Source: Megasphaera hominis (GTDB taxonomy: Bacteria > Bacillota > Negativicutes > Veillonellales > Megasphaeraceae). Taken from it: a stretch of DNA of 21,742 bases. The stretch lies in NCBI RefSeq assembly GCF_014269395.1, contig NZ_JACOGK010000038.1, forward strand, positions 1 to 21,742, in the 5' to 3' direction. A program made the position numbers and the translations under genes. This document shows positions 6,075 through 13,631 of the stretch, piece after piece. Within the stretch, counting starts at the first letter, position 1. Each line of letters opens with the position of its first letter. The notes under the pieces are model-generated. The model was not told the origin of the DNA and made no database searches. It worked only from the letters and a program-made list of their open reading frames with translations.

Positions 6075-7710
6075 GAGAGCCGATTACACACCGGTAAAGG
6101 CCTCGGTCAAAGCCTCCCTAGAGGCCCATCCCCAGGCCGTCGTCGTCCTCATCGCCCTGATTACGGCGTCAGTCGTGACGAGCCTCTTGCCGCCCCTCGT
6201 CTTAAAGGAAGTCATCAACAGCCTCACGGCCGGCCAGGCGATCCCCTTTACGCTGGCCGGGCTCTACCTCTTTCTCGTCGTCGTAGCAGACCTCTTTGAA
6301 ACGGCGCAAAACAGTGCCATTACCATTTTCGGCCAAAAGATTACGCACGGCCTGCGCTCTGTCCTCTGTGCCAAGCTCGACCGCCTGCCGGCAACCTATT
6401 TTACGACCCACCCGGCTGGGCGCATTACGAGCGTCTTCGTCAACGACGGCGACACCATCGACACGCTCTACTCCGACGGCGTCGTAGGCATGCTGGCCGA
6501 CAGCTTCAAGCTCATCGGCATCCTCTTTATCATCTTCCACGAATGTCCCGGCCTGGGCATCCTTCTGGTCATCCTCACGCCGTTTCTCTTCGTCCTGACG
6601 CGCCATTTCCAGCGTTCTACCCTGTCGGCCCAGCGCGATAACCGCCAGGCCATTGGCCGCGTGAGCAACCACGTACCGGAAACGATCCGCAATATCCGCA
6701 TGATCCACGTCCTGGGCAAGGAACGCTACATGGAAGACCGGTACGACACGTATATCAGCGAAAGCTATACAGCCGTAAACCGTTCCAATTTCTACGATGG
6801 CATTTACTCGCCCATCATCAAGACCATCCAGACCGCCGTCGTCGCCGTCATGATGATCGCCGCCGTGTCGGGCCTGGAGCTGCAGTCCCTCTTCGGCCTC
6901 AGCGTCGGTTCGGCTGTAGCCGTCATTGCCTACGTGGCCAAGATCTTCACGCCTATTGAAAATATCGGCATGGAGCTGCAAAATATCCAGACCGCCATTG
7001 CCGGCCTGCGCCACATCAGCGAATTTTTGAATGAACCGGAGCTCGTCCCGCCGGCCCCTGCCCGTCCCGTACAGGAAGACGCAGCTATCGTCTTTGACGA
7101 CGTGACCTTCGGCTACGTGCCGGACCAGCCCGTGCTGCAGCACCTGTCCTTTACCATTGCGCCAGGAGAACACGTCTTTTTCCTGGGCCGCAGCGGTGCC
7201 GGCAAGAGCACCATTTTCCGCCTGCTCCTGGGCCTCTACACGCCGCAGGGCGGCTCCATCCGCCTCTTTGGCCGGGCGCCCGAGACGATTACGGCCAGAG
7301 AAAAACGGCAGCTCTACGGCTGTGTCGAACAGGATTTTAAGCCTGTCGTCGGCACGCTCCGCGAGCAGATCACCCTCTTTGACGCGGCCATTACGGACAC
7401 GGCCGTATGGGAGGCTTTGCGCCTGGCCCGTCTGGAAGGTGTCGTCCGCGGACTGCCCAAGGGGCTGGACACGGACATGAGTCTGTCCCTTTTCTCACGG
7501 GGACAGCTTCAGCTGCTCTCTATCGCCCGGGCAATTGTCCTTTCGCCAAAGGTCCTGCTCCTTGACGAAATTACGGCCAACGTAGACAGCCAGACCGAAC
7601 AGGACGTCCTCCAGGCCCTGGCCGCTGCGGCTGAGGGCCGGACGGTTCTTTCCATTTCCCACCGTTTGTCGACGCTCATGAAGGACAAGCGGAAAATTCA
7701 CCTGACCTAG
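6064..7710 (+). CDS. ABC exporter half-transporter with degenerate signature (subunit 2)
   Basis: A 548-residue partner of the preceding gene, with a membrane domain (about 25-310) and an ATPase domain. Walker A GRSGAGKS (375-382), Q-loop VEQDF (421-425), Walker B VLLLDE with the catalytic Glu (E502) and ISHRLS (H533) are all canonical. The ABC signature, however, reads FSRGQ (477-481) instead of LSGGQ. This complements subunit 1: the active site would use this protein's Walker motifs and the other's LSGGQ, as in heterodimeric exporters such as TM287/288 or BmrCD. The ORF overlaps the end of subunit 1, with AGAGGGGG about 9 bases before the ATG, so translation is probably coupled. The C-terminus is short, stopping soon after the H-loop. 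Confidence 0.88.
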   Translation: MHAKRADYTPVKASVKASLEAHPQAVVVLIALITASVVTSLLPPLVLKEVINSLTAGQAIPFTLAGLYLFLVVVADLFETAQNSAITIFGQKITHGLRSVLCAKLDRLPATYFTTHPAGRITSVFVNDGDTIDTLYSDGVVGMLADSFKLIGILFIIFHECPGLGILLVILTPFLFVLTRHFQRSTLSAQRDNRQAIGRVSNHVPETIRNIRMIHVLGKERYMEDRYDTYISESYTAVNRSNFYDGIYSPIIKTIQTAVVAVMMIAAVSGLELQSLFGLSVGSAVAVIAYVAKIFTPIENIGMELQNIQTAIAGLRHISEFLNEPELVPPAPARPVQEDAAIVFDDVTFGYVPDQPVLQHLSFTIAPGEHVFFLGRSGAGKSTIFRLLLGLYTPQGGSIRLFGRAPETITAREKRQLYGCVEQDFKPVVGTLREQITLFDAAITDTAVWEALRLARLEGVVRGLPKGLDTDMSLSLFSRGQLQLLSIARAIVLSPKVLLLDEITANVDSQTEQDVLQALAAAAEGRTVLSISHRLSTLMKDKRKIHLT

Positions 7711-7721
7711 GAGGCACGCCC

Positions 7722-8417
7722 ATGTCCCGTACACCGAAATATATCTTTGCCGGCGATTTCCGCGACTTAGAAAGCTACTTTGCCGCCTGTCCCCACAAGG
7801 ACGTGTCCTTCCGCAAGGGCGACTACCTGTGGGAGCCCGGCGAGCCCTTCGACCGCATCCATTACATCCGCTCCGGCGTCGTCCAAAACTACCTGGTCCA
7901 CGAGACGGGCCACCGGAAAATCATATCCTTTCACGCCGGCGGCACGATTTTCCCGGGCTTCCACTACCTGCACTACCAAATAGAGGAATCCCTCCTGAGT
8001 ACGGCCATGACGCACGTCCAGGCCTACGAATACACGCAGGACCAGTTCGCCGCCATGTTCGCCGAAAACTTCACTCTCGTGCGCCACGTCATCGACTGGT
8101 TCTCGTCGTATACGAATCTCCTCATTTACGACAGCGGCCACCAGGAATACAACAGCTCCTTCGTGCGGCTCTGCAATCTCCTCTATCTCCTGAAGCTGAG
8201 CGATACGGGCCGGCAAAATCTCCTGCACGAGCTGACCCAGGAAGAGCTGGCCGATACGCTGGGCGTGAGCCTCATGAACGTCAGCCGCGGCCTGACGGAG
8301 CTGCGCCACCGCGGCATTATCGAGACCAAGCGCAAGGCCATTACCATCTTAGATGCCGACGGGCTCATGGCCCTCTGCTCCGGCGAAACACTGGCCCCGC
8401 CAACGACTACAGTATAG
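7722..8417 (+). CDS. Crp/Fnr family transcriptional regulator
   Basis: A 231-residue cytoplasmic regulator with a cyclic-nucleotide-binding-like beta barrel (about 25-110), a dimer helix, and a C-terminal winged helix in which LTQEELADTLGVSLMNVSRGL (about 171-191) is the helix-turn-helix. The Fnr iron-sulfur cysteine cluster is absent, so it is not an Fnr-type oxygen sensor. The effector is unknown. AGGAGG lies 7 bases before the ATG and the gene starts 11 bases after the ABC pair, so it belongs to that operon and probably controls it, perhaps through the inverted repeat at 4255-4281. Confidence 0.88.
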   Translation: MSRTPKYIFAGDFRDLESYFAACPHKDVSFRKGDYLWEPGEPFDRIHYIRSGVVQNYLVHETGHRKIISFHAGGTIFPGFHYLHYQIEESLLSTAMTHVQAYEYTQDQFAAMFAENFTLVRHVIDWFSSYTNLLIYDSGHQEYNSSFVRLCNLLYLLKLSDTGRQNLLHELTQEELADTLGVSLMNVSRGLTELRHRGIIETKRKAITILDADGLMALCSGETLAPPTTTV

Positions 8418-8463
8418 CAAACACGGATGTGCCGCTTCTACAACAAATGATGTACAACACAAA

Positions 8464-8500
8464 AAAACCGGGTCTCCTTATGCGGGAGAGCCCGGTTTTT
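8464..8500. terminator. Bidirectional terminator between the regulator and acetyltransferase genes
   Basis: CCGGG-T-CTCC pairs with GGAG-AG-CCCGG (8469-8495), with a T-run on the right (8496-8500) and an A-run on the left (8461-8467). It can stop the plus-strand ABC/Crp operon and the minus-strand alcohol dehydrogenase/acetyltransferase operon, whose genes converge here. Confidence 0.85.
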
Positions 8501-8512
8501 ACGTCTACCTGT

Positions 8513-9079
8513 CTATTCGTCTGTCAGGGGCAGGTCTTTGATTTTCTTGGCCGGCACACCGCCGACGAGGGTGTTGTCCGGCACGTCTTTCGTCACGACG
8601 GCACCGGCAGCGACGATGACGTTGTTGCCGATATGGACGCCGGCGACGATGGTAACGTTGCCGCCGATCCAGACGTCGTCACCGATGACGATGGGTTTGG
8701 CAATGCCCAGGTGCTTGCGGCGGCCGTCGCGGCTGAGTGGATGGTTCACTGTCGACAAGAGGCTGCCCGGGCCGATCCAGACATTATTGCCCATGCGTAC
8801 CGGCGCAATGTCCAGGATGGTCACGCGATAGTTGGCGAGGAATTCGTCCCCCACGAAAATATTCTTGCCGTTATCGCAGTAAAAGCCCGGCAGGATATTC
8901 GGGTTCTTGCCGACACTGCCAAAGAGGTCGCGGATAGCGGCGTCCTTAGCGGCTGCATCTGTGACGGGAATGGCCTCCAAGCGGGCACAGCCCGTAGCGG
9001 CACTGAGCTTGCGTGCGTTTACCTCCGGGTCATTTACATCATAGGGCAGGCCAGCCTGCAGTTTTTCCAATTCCGTCAT
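8513..9079 (-). CDS. Maltose/galactoside-type sugar O-acetyltransferase
   Basis: A 188-residue cytoplasmic enzyme of the LacA/Maa/NodL group, which transfers acetyl from acetyl-CoA to a sugar hydroxyl. Residues ~5-55 form the N-terminal helical cap ([19 protein letters not shown] is typical). The rest is a left-handed beta helix made of hexapeptide repeats such as [17 protein letters not shown] and VHIGNNV. The catalytic histidine is in STVNHPL (H113). The C-terminal GGVPAKKIK segment is also typical. The gene lies 17 bases behind the alcohol dehydrogenase, with an AAAGGA site, so the two probably share a transcript. The sugar acceptor is not known. Confidence 0.9.
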   Translation of the reverse strand: MTELEKLQAGLPYDVNDPEVNARKLSAATGCARLEAIPVTDAAAKDAAIRDLFGSVGKNPNILPGFYCDNGKNIFVGDEFLANYRVTILDIAPVRMGNNVWIGPGSLLSTVNHPLSRDGRRKHLGIAKPIVIGDDVWIGGNVTIVAGVHIGNNVIVAAGAVVTKDVPDNTLVGGVPAKKIKDLPLTDE

Positions 9080-9096
9080 AGATATCCAATCCTTTC

Positions 9097-10260
9097 TTAT
9101 TTGTACGCTTCTTCGAAAATAGTGAGATAGTCTTCATCCGACAGAGGCAGCGGGTCGGCTGTAATGTCGCCGCCTAATACTTCGTGGATGCGCTTTGGAT
9201 ATTTCTTCAGTTCGTCCCGCGTAATACCGGCGTCACTCATGCGCAAATCGGCGCAGCCTACGGAAGCGATGAGGTCGTCCAGAGCTTTGATGAAGTCCTT
9301 GCCACTCGTCGCGTCTGCGACGCCCATGGCCTTGGCCATTTTGATCATCTGTGGTTCGCAGGCCTTGCGGGAGGCGAAGAAATCGAAGTACGCATGGGAC
9401 AGCATGATCAGGCCGGCGCCGTGCACGAGGTTGTCGTGGTAGCCGCCCATGGCGTGTTCCATCGTGTGCTGGGATGTGCAGAGCATGTAAAAGCCGGCCA
9501 GCGTATTGGCCAGGGCTACGTTGGCCCGGGCTTCCATGTCGTCGCCGTTGGCATAGGCCTTGGGCAGATTCTGGGCAATGAGTTCAATGGCCTTTAAGGC
9601 AAACATTTCGCCCATAGGATGTTCGTTCTTGCAGATCACCGATTCGGCGGCGTGGAAGAAGGCATCCATACCCTGGTAGGCCGTGAATTTCGGCGGTACG
9701 CTGCGCATGAGGTTGGCGTCGACGACGGACAGTGTCGGCAGCATAGACGGGAAGAAAATACCTGTCTTTTCCTGGGTAGCTTCGTTGGTGATGACCGAGG
9801 CCATGTCGACTTCCGAGCCCGTACCGGCAGAGGTCGTAATGGCTACGATAGGAGCCGCTGCGTTCGGTGCCTGTTTTTTGCCGCCGTTGACGGAGAGGCT
9901 GTAGTCCCAAATATGACCGGGGTTGGTCATCATGAGGGCAATGCACTTGGCGCAGTCCATGACGGAGCCGCCGCCTAAGGCGATGACGAAATCGCAGCCT
10001 GTCTGTTTGCCCAGAGCGGCGCCGTCCATGACGTTGTCGCTCGTCGGGTTCGGACGGATCTGGTCAAAGACTTCATAGGTTACGCCGGCCTGGTCCAGTT
10101 CTTTTTCGAGAGCCGCCAAGTAGCCGAAGCGTTTTGCCGACGTGCCGTTACTGATGACGATGAGGGCTTTTTTGCCCGGCAGTGCTTCGCTGTGCAGTTC
10201 CTGCAGTGTACCCGGCCCAAACAACACCTTGGCCGGCATGTGGAATGTAAAATGATACAT
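9097..10260 (-). CDS. Iron-containing alcohol dehydrogenase
   Basis: A 387-residue group III alcohol dehydrogenase that interconverts an alcohol and an aldehyde with NAD(P). [10 protein letters not shown] (96-105) binds the dinucleotide, TTSAGTGSE (142-150) is conserved, and the metal ligands are probably D199 and H203 ([10 protein letters not shown]), H265 or H269 ([11 protein letters not shown]) and H280 (LVHGAG). The spacing between the last two ligand groups is one residue longer than in E. coli FucO. The longer open frame to 10386 is not the start: GGGGAGAAG lies just before ATG 10260, where the family's usual N-terminus begins. Divergent araC is its likely regulator. Fermentative alcohol formation or detoxification is plausible. 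Confidence 0.9.
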   Translation of the reverse strand: MYHFTFHMPAKVLFGPGTLQELHSEALPGKKALIVISNGTSAKRFGYLAALEKELDQAGVTYEVFDQIRPNPTSDNVMDGAALGKQTGCDFVIALGGGSVMDCAKCIALMMTNPGHIWDYSLSVNGGKKQAPNAAAPIVAITTSAGTGSEVDMASVITNEATQEKTGIFFPSMLPTLSVVDANLMRSVPPKFTAYQGMDAFFHAAESVICKNEHPMGEMFALKAIELIAQNLPKAYANGDDMEARANVALANTLAGFYMLCTSQHTMEHAMGGYHDNLVHGAGLIMLSHAYFDFFASRKACEPQMIKMAKAMGVADATSGKDFIKALDDLIASVGCADLRMSDAGITRDELKKYPKRIHEVLGGDITADPLPLSDEDYLTIFEEAYK

Positions 10261-10413
10261 ATATCTTCTCCCCTTTTCTTTGTAATACGTAGGTTTCAGA
10301 CAGGCTGTATGCCTGTCCTTTCGTGTATTATTGTAGCGAAAGGGGTAGAAAAAAACAGTGCCATAGATTAAGATTAATAGTGACAAATATTAACTTTAGT
10401 AGAGGTGAAAGCT
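10261..10413. promoter_or_regulatory. Divergent control region between the alcohol dehydrogenase and AraC regulator genes
   Basis: For the dehydrogenase, a -10 box TACAAT is at 10335-10330 but no good -35 is found, as expected for an activator-dependent promoter. In its leader is a perfect inverted repeat, GACAGGC-TGTAT-GCCTGTC (10299-10317), which would form a 7-bp hairpin or serve as an operator. An AT-rich part at 10366-10397 contains a tandem GATTAA. No clear promoter for araC could be assigned. Confidence 0.45.
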
Positions 10414-11361
10414 ATGCCAGAAGCAAGAAATGAAGCCGTCGCGGCGGCACTAACCGAGTTGAGCGAGCGTTTCCCCCACCTCCATTGGGATTTTCGGCCC
10501 GACCCGTCAGGCGGGCGGACGGAGCTCATTTCCCAGTGGCTGGGCGAAGCCGACGAGGACGTCATGCTCTGTGCCTTTCGCGGCGCCCACATCGATGAAC
10601 GGTTCCACCGCCAGGATTTCTTTTTCCTCAACTTTGCCTACGGCGGCGATTACGATGCCCTGAGTGCGCGCTACAACAACCGCATCACCCTGCACTGCGG
10701 CGACTGCTACATCGGCCAGCCCTACAGCGGCTACGCCATGAAAAAGGACGGCCCGGAAGAAACGACCATCGTGGGCCTGCTCATCCAAAAGGAAGCCTTC
10801 TTCCGGGAATACTTGGAGCCCCTCTCGGCCGATACGGCACTCTTGCGCTTTTTCCTGGAGCCGCAAAAGAACAAATACGCCGATGAATTCATCCGCCTCA
10901 CCCTCCCTGACGGCTCGCCCATTTGGCAGCTCCTGGACCTGATGCTGGTGGAATACGTAGAAAAGAAAGACGACAGCCAAAAAATCCTCAAGGCCCTGAC
11001 CTTGTCGCTCCTCTTATACGTAGCCCGGAGCTATCACGCCGATCAGGAACCGGCGAGGCCCACGGCGGCAGAGGCCCTGTGCGACTACATTGCCCTCCAC
11101 TCCGATACGGTGACCCTGCGCTCCCTGGCCAGCCACTTTGGCTATCATCCCGTCTACTTGTCGCGCCTCTTGCCAAGGCTCACGGGAAACCATTTTTCCA
11201 CCCTCGTCACAGAGGCGCGCATGCGCAAGGCCGCCCTCTTTTTAGACAATACACAGCTGAGCATCGAAAAAATTGCCGCTCTCCTGGGCTATAAGGATAG
11301 CAGCAATTTCTACAGGGCCTACAAAAGCTATTACGGCACGACGCCGCGGCAGCAGGCGTAA
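10414..11361 (+). CDS. AraC family transcriptional regulator
   Basis: A 315-residue DNA-binding protein. The C-terminal ~100 residues contain two helix-turn-helix units: TLRSLASHFGYHPVYLSRL, then SIEKIAALLGYKDSSNFYRA followed by YYGTTPRQ, the AraC signature. The N-terminal ~200 residues are a sensor domain, probably cupin-like in the first half, with an unknown ligand. I prefer ATG 10414, with AGAGGTG 6-7 bases before it, to the in-frame GTG at 10405, which lies inside that site. It is transcribed away from the alcohol dehydrogenase and probably controls it. Its stop codon lies 3 bases from the end of the convergent ACT-domain gene, leaving no room for a terminator between them. Confidence 0.9.
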   Translation: MPEARNEAVAAALTELSERFPHLHWDFRPDPSGGRTELISQWLGEADEDVMLCAFRGAHIDERFHRQDFFFLNFAYGGDYDALSARYNNRITLHCGDCYIGQPYSGYAMKKDGPEETTIVGLLIQKEAFFREYLEPLSADTALLRFFLEPQKNKYADEFIRLTLPDGSPIWQLLDLMLVEYVEKKDDSQKILKALTLSLLLYVARSYHADQEPARPTAAEALCDYIALHSDTVTLRSLASHFGYHPVYLSRLLPRLTGNHFSTLVTEARMRKAALFLDNTQLSIEKIAALLGYKDSSNFYRAYKSYYGTTPRQQA

Positions 11362-11364
11362 CGC

Positions 11365-11730
11365 TTAGGCGATGGTATAGCCCGCTGCTGCCAGGACAGC
11401 GAGGGCCCGGTCAAACTGTTCCGCCTTCGTAAAGACGTAGTCCGTATTGTATGTCGAGACGGCAAAGATGCCGATTTCGTTGTCAGCCAGGATGGTGCTG
11501 ATCTTGGACAAAATGCCGATGAGGGAAAAGTCCAACACGCCTTCAATGCGGAAGGCCTGCCAGCCGGGATCGCATTTCGTCGCGTTAGCCGGTACGGCGG
11601 CAGACGGGCAGACGAGGGAGTTTTCTTCGTCCGTCTTACCGATAAAGCAGTATGGGCCGGTCAGATCGGTTTGGGAATAGTCTGTCACCTGGCAGACGGA
11701 AAAATCTACATGCAGTGGTTTTAAAATCAT
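11365..11730 (-). CDS. ACT domain-containing protein
   Basis: A 121-residue protein related to COG3603-type ACT proteins. The C-terminal part (about 57-120) contains GWQAFRIEGVLDFSLIGIL and LADNEIGIFAVSTYNTDYVF, the beta-alpha-beta ACT fold that binds amino acids and is found in aspartate kinases and CASTOR proteins. The N-terminal half is a less conserved partner domain. No catalytic domain is attached, so it probably senses a small molecule. The ATG has AAAAGGAGG 8 bases upstream. An extended -10 box (TGGTATCAT) lies near 11800, which puts the hairpin at 11751-11788 in its 5' leader. The gene is fully antisense to the predicted read-through transcript of araC. Confidence 0.85.
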   Translation of the reverse strand: MILKPLHVDFSVCQVTDYSQTDLTGPYCFIGKTDEENSLVCPSAAVPANATKCDPGWQAFRIEGVLDFSLIGILSKISTILADNEIGIFAVSTYNTDYVFTKAEQFDRALAVLAAAGYTIA

Positions 11731-11750
11731 CGTGGTGCCTCCTTTTTCAG

Positions 11751-11795
11751 GTGTCCCCTGCTCCGTTTTTGCGGCGTAGCGGGGACGCTTTTTTT
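11751..11795 (+). terminator. Terminator on the plus strand, beyond the antisense ACT gene
   Basis: GTGTCCCC (11751-11758) pairs with GGGGACGC (11781-11788), with further GC and CG pairs inside the loop, and is followed by seven T (11789-11795). It has the form of a good intrinsic terminator for plus-strand transcription. The only plus-strand gene upstream is araC, ending 390 bases earlier. On the minus strand the same hairpin lies in the ACT-gene leader, directly before its ribosome binding site. Confidence 0.75.
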
Positions 11796-11936
11796 ATGAT
11801 ACCACACAAACGATTTTCCGGCACCTCTATGCGCTGTATTCATTTTTAAATTTTAATTTAATCATCATTATTTTGAAATAAATTTAAGATTACGTGCATT
11901 TTACAATATTATTTTTAATTATTTTGCATTTTTATC

Positions 11937-11965
11937 TTTACAAATTAATAAATCGGGTGTAGAAT
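11937..11965 (+). promoter_or_regulatory. Promoter of the amino-acid permease gene
   Basis: TTTACA (11937-11942) and TAGAAT (11960-11965) are separated by 17 bases. The preceding ~120 bases are very AT-rich, resembling an UP element. Transcription should start near 11972, giving a leader of about 105 bases. The gap from 11796 to 11936 holds no other recognisable feature apart from the ACT promoter on the other strand. Confidence 0.7.
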
Positions 11966-11975
11966 GCAAAACATA

Positions 11976-12003
11976 GTTAAACGCTTCATGGAAAACGTTT
12001 AAC
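11976..12003. promoter_or_regulatory. Perfect palindrome at the permease transcription start, candidate operator
   Basis: GTTAAACG (11976-11983) and CGTTTAAC (11996-12003) are perfect inverted repeats around 12 bases, placed just after the predicted start of transcription. The sequence AACGTTTAAC (11994-12003) also occurs, on the minus strand, upstream of the T-box promoter (2256-2247). This suggests a repressor site shared by two transporter genes. A 5'-end mRNA hairpin is the other possibility. Confidence 0.5.
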
Positions 12004-12010
12004 GATTGAA

Positions 12011-12044
12011 AGTCCCTGCGCGTCTGAGGGGAGGCACAGGGACT
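12011..12044 (+). other. Leader hairpin in front of the amino-acid permease
   Basis: AGTCCCTG (12011-12018) and CAGGGACT (12037-12044) form a perfect 8-bp stem whose 18-base loop contains GAGGGGAGG, a Shine-Dalgarno-like sequence. CTGAGGGGA occurs both in the loop and directly after the stem. No U-run follows. I do not recognise a known riboswitch class. Translational control is possible. Confidence 0.5.
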
Positions 12045-12076
12045 GAGGGGAATTTGTCTTGCAAGGGGGAATTCAC

Positions 12077-13549
12077 ATGAAGAAGCACATTTTTCGAACC
12101 AAGTCCATCAACGAGTTCATGCTGGAAACAAAGCAGGACGGCGGCATGAACCGTGTCCTCGGTACGTTCGGCCTGACCATGCTCGGTATCGGCGCCATCG
12201 TCGGTACGGGGATTTTCGTCCTCACCGGCGTAGCGGCGGCCAACTTTTCCGGGCCGGCCCTGGTCATTTCGTTCATCATCGCAGCCTTAGCCTGTGGCTG
12301 TGCCGCTCTCTGCTATGCAGAGTTCGCAGCCATGGTACCGGTTGCCGGCAGTGCCTACACGTATGGCTACGTAGCCTTAGGCGAATTTTGGGCCTGGATC
12401 ATTGGCTGGGACCTGTTGCTGGAATACGCCTTCGGCGTGTCTACCGTCGCCATTGGCTGGTCCGGGTATTTCAACAATATCCTCATGAATCTGGGCATTA
12501 CGCTGCCCCACGCTTTGATCGCCGCTCCCTACGACGGGGGCATCGTCAACCTGCCGGCGGTCCTCATTCTCGTAGCGATTGCCGTCATCAATATCCGTGG
12601 CGTCAGCCAGAGTGCCTGGGTAAACAACATTATCGTCGCCATCAAGCTCGCCGTCGTCGGTATTTTCCTGGCCTTAGGCGTGAGCCATGTCGATGCTGCC
12701 AACTGGGTTCCCTTTATGCCCTATGGCCTGTCCGGTGTCCTCACAGGCGCTTCGATCATCTTCTTTGCTTACATCGGCTTTGATGCCGTTTCGACGGCTG
12801 CAGAAGAAGTAAAACATCCGCAGCGCGATCTGCCTCGTGGCATTATCCTTTCGCTTATCATCTGTACCATTCTCTACATCGCCGTTTCGGCCGTCCTCAC
12901 AGGCATGGTTCCGTACCTGGCCTTCAAGACGACGGCGGCACCGGTTGCCTTTGCCCTGCAGGCTGTAGGCTACCACTGGGGCGCTGCAGCCGTTTCCGTC
13001 GGCGCCATTTGCGGCCTCACGTCGGTACTCCTGGTCATGAGCTTTGGCCAGAGCCGTATTCTCTTCGTCATGTCCCGCGATGGTCTTTTGCCGAAATTCT
13101 TTGGCCACGTCCATCCGAAATATAAGACACCGGTCCGCAGCTCCGTCCTGGTTTTCCTGTCGACGGCCATTACAGCCGGTTTCCTGCCCATCAATATCGT
13201 CGCTGAAATGACCAATATCGGTACGCTCTGTGCCTTCATCATCGTTTCGGCTGCCGTCATTATCCTGCGCAAAAAGGCTCCGAACCAGTCCCGTGCCTTC
13301 AAGTGCCCGCTCGTGCCGTACGTACCGGCCTTGTCCATCATTTTCTGCGGCATCCTCATTTACATGCTGCCCTTAGTAACACAAATCCGTTTCGTCGTTT
13401 GGCTGGCTCTGGGCCTGGTCATCTACTTTGGCTACGGCTACAAGCACAGCCTCCTGACGACCCTGCGCCGCAGTACGGCACCGGCTGCGGAAGAGACCGC
13501 ACCGGTCCTGCCAGAAGGCGAAGAAACGCGCACCATCAGCATGCACTAA
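12077..13549 (+). CDS. APC family amino-acid permease (cationic amino acid transporter type)
   Basis: A 490-residue inner-membrane transporter with about 12-13 hydrophobic segments. The first helix has GIGAIVGTGIF (37-47), the substrate-binding break of APC carriers. The following CYAEFAAMVPVAGSAYTYGY stretch and the FFAYIGFDAVSTAAEE motif are typical of the CAT/YfnA group. Members import various amino acids with protons, and the substrate cannot be fixed from sequence. The C-terminal ~30 residues are hydrophilic. I chose ATG 12077, preceded by AAGGGGG, over the in-frame TTG at 12059. A single-gene transcript is likely, with a promoter at 11937-11965 and a terminator at 13582-13625. Confidence 0.9.
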   Translation: MKKHIFRTKSINEFMLETKQDGGMNRVLGTFGLTMLGIGAIVGTGIFVLTGVAAANFSGPALVISFIIAALACGCAALCYAEFAAMVPVAGSAYTYGYVALGEFWAWIIGWDLLLEYAFGVSTVAIGWSGYFNNILMNLGITLPHALIAAPYDGGIVNLPAVLILVAIAVINIRGVSQSAWVNNIIVAIKLAVVGIFLALGVSHVDAANWVPFMPYGLSGVLTGASIIFFAYIGFDAVSTAAEEVKHPQRDLPRGIILSLIICTILYIAVSAVLTGMVPYLAFKTTAAPVAFALQAVGYHWGAAAVSVGAICGLTSVLLVMSFGQSRILFVMSRDGLLPKFFGHVHPKYKTPVRSSVLVFLSTAITAGFLPINIVAEMTNIGTLCAFIIVSAAVIILRKKAPNQSRAFKCPLVPYVPALSIIFCGILIYMLPLVTQIRFVVWLALGLVIYFGYGYKHSLLTTLRRSTAPAAEETAPVLPEGEETRTISMH

Positions 13550-13581
13550 AAGTATTTCCTCGAAGTATCCACTTCCGTAAC

Positions 13582-13625
13582 CCGGACCCGGACAGCCATC
13601 CCCGCTGTCCGGGCCCGGTCTTTTT
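13582..13625 (+). terminator. Rho-independent terminator of the permease gene
   Basis: CCGGACCCGGACAGC (13582-13596) pairs with GCTGTCCGGGCCCGG (13604-13618) with a single mismatch, followed by TCTTTTT. The minus strand has no T-run after the stem, so it should act mainly on the permease transcript and less on the convergent dprA. Confidence 0.9.
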
Positions 13626-13631
13626 CTATTT

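Noticed and set aside
6202..7173. Long minus-strand open frame (323 codons) opposite ABC subunit 2
   Set aside because: It is the antisense shadow of a gene with GC-rich third positions. The product is rich in D, G and V, and has no recognisable domain or ribosome binding site.
7829..9130. Plus-strand open frame of 433 codons across the Crp gene and the acetyltransferase
   Set aside because: It overlaps two well-supported genes in other frames and runs through a terminator. The product is a low-complexity, arginine- and proline-rich shadow.
10261..10386. N-terminally extended alcohol dehydrogenase start at 10386
   Set aside because: The extra 42 residues do not match the family and would lie over the promoter. 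A strong ribosome binding site precedes ATG 10260.
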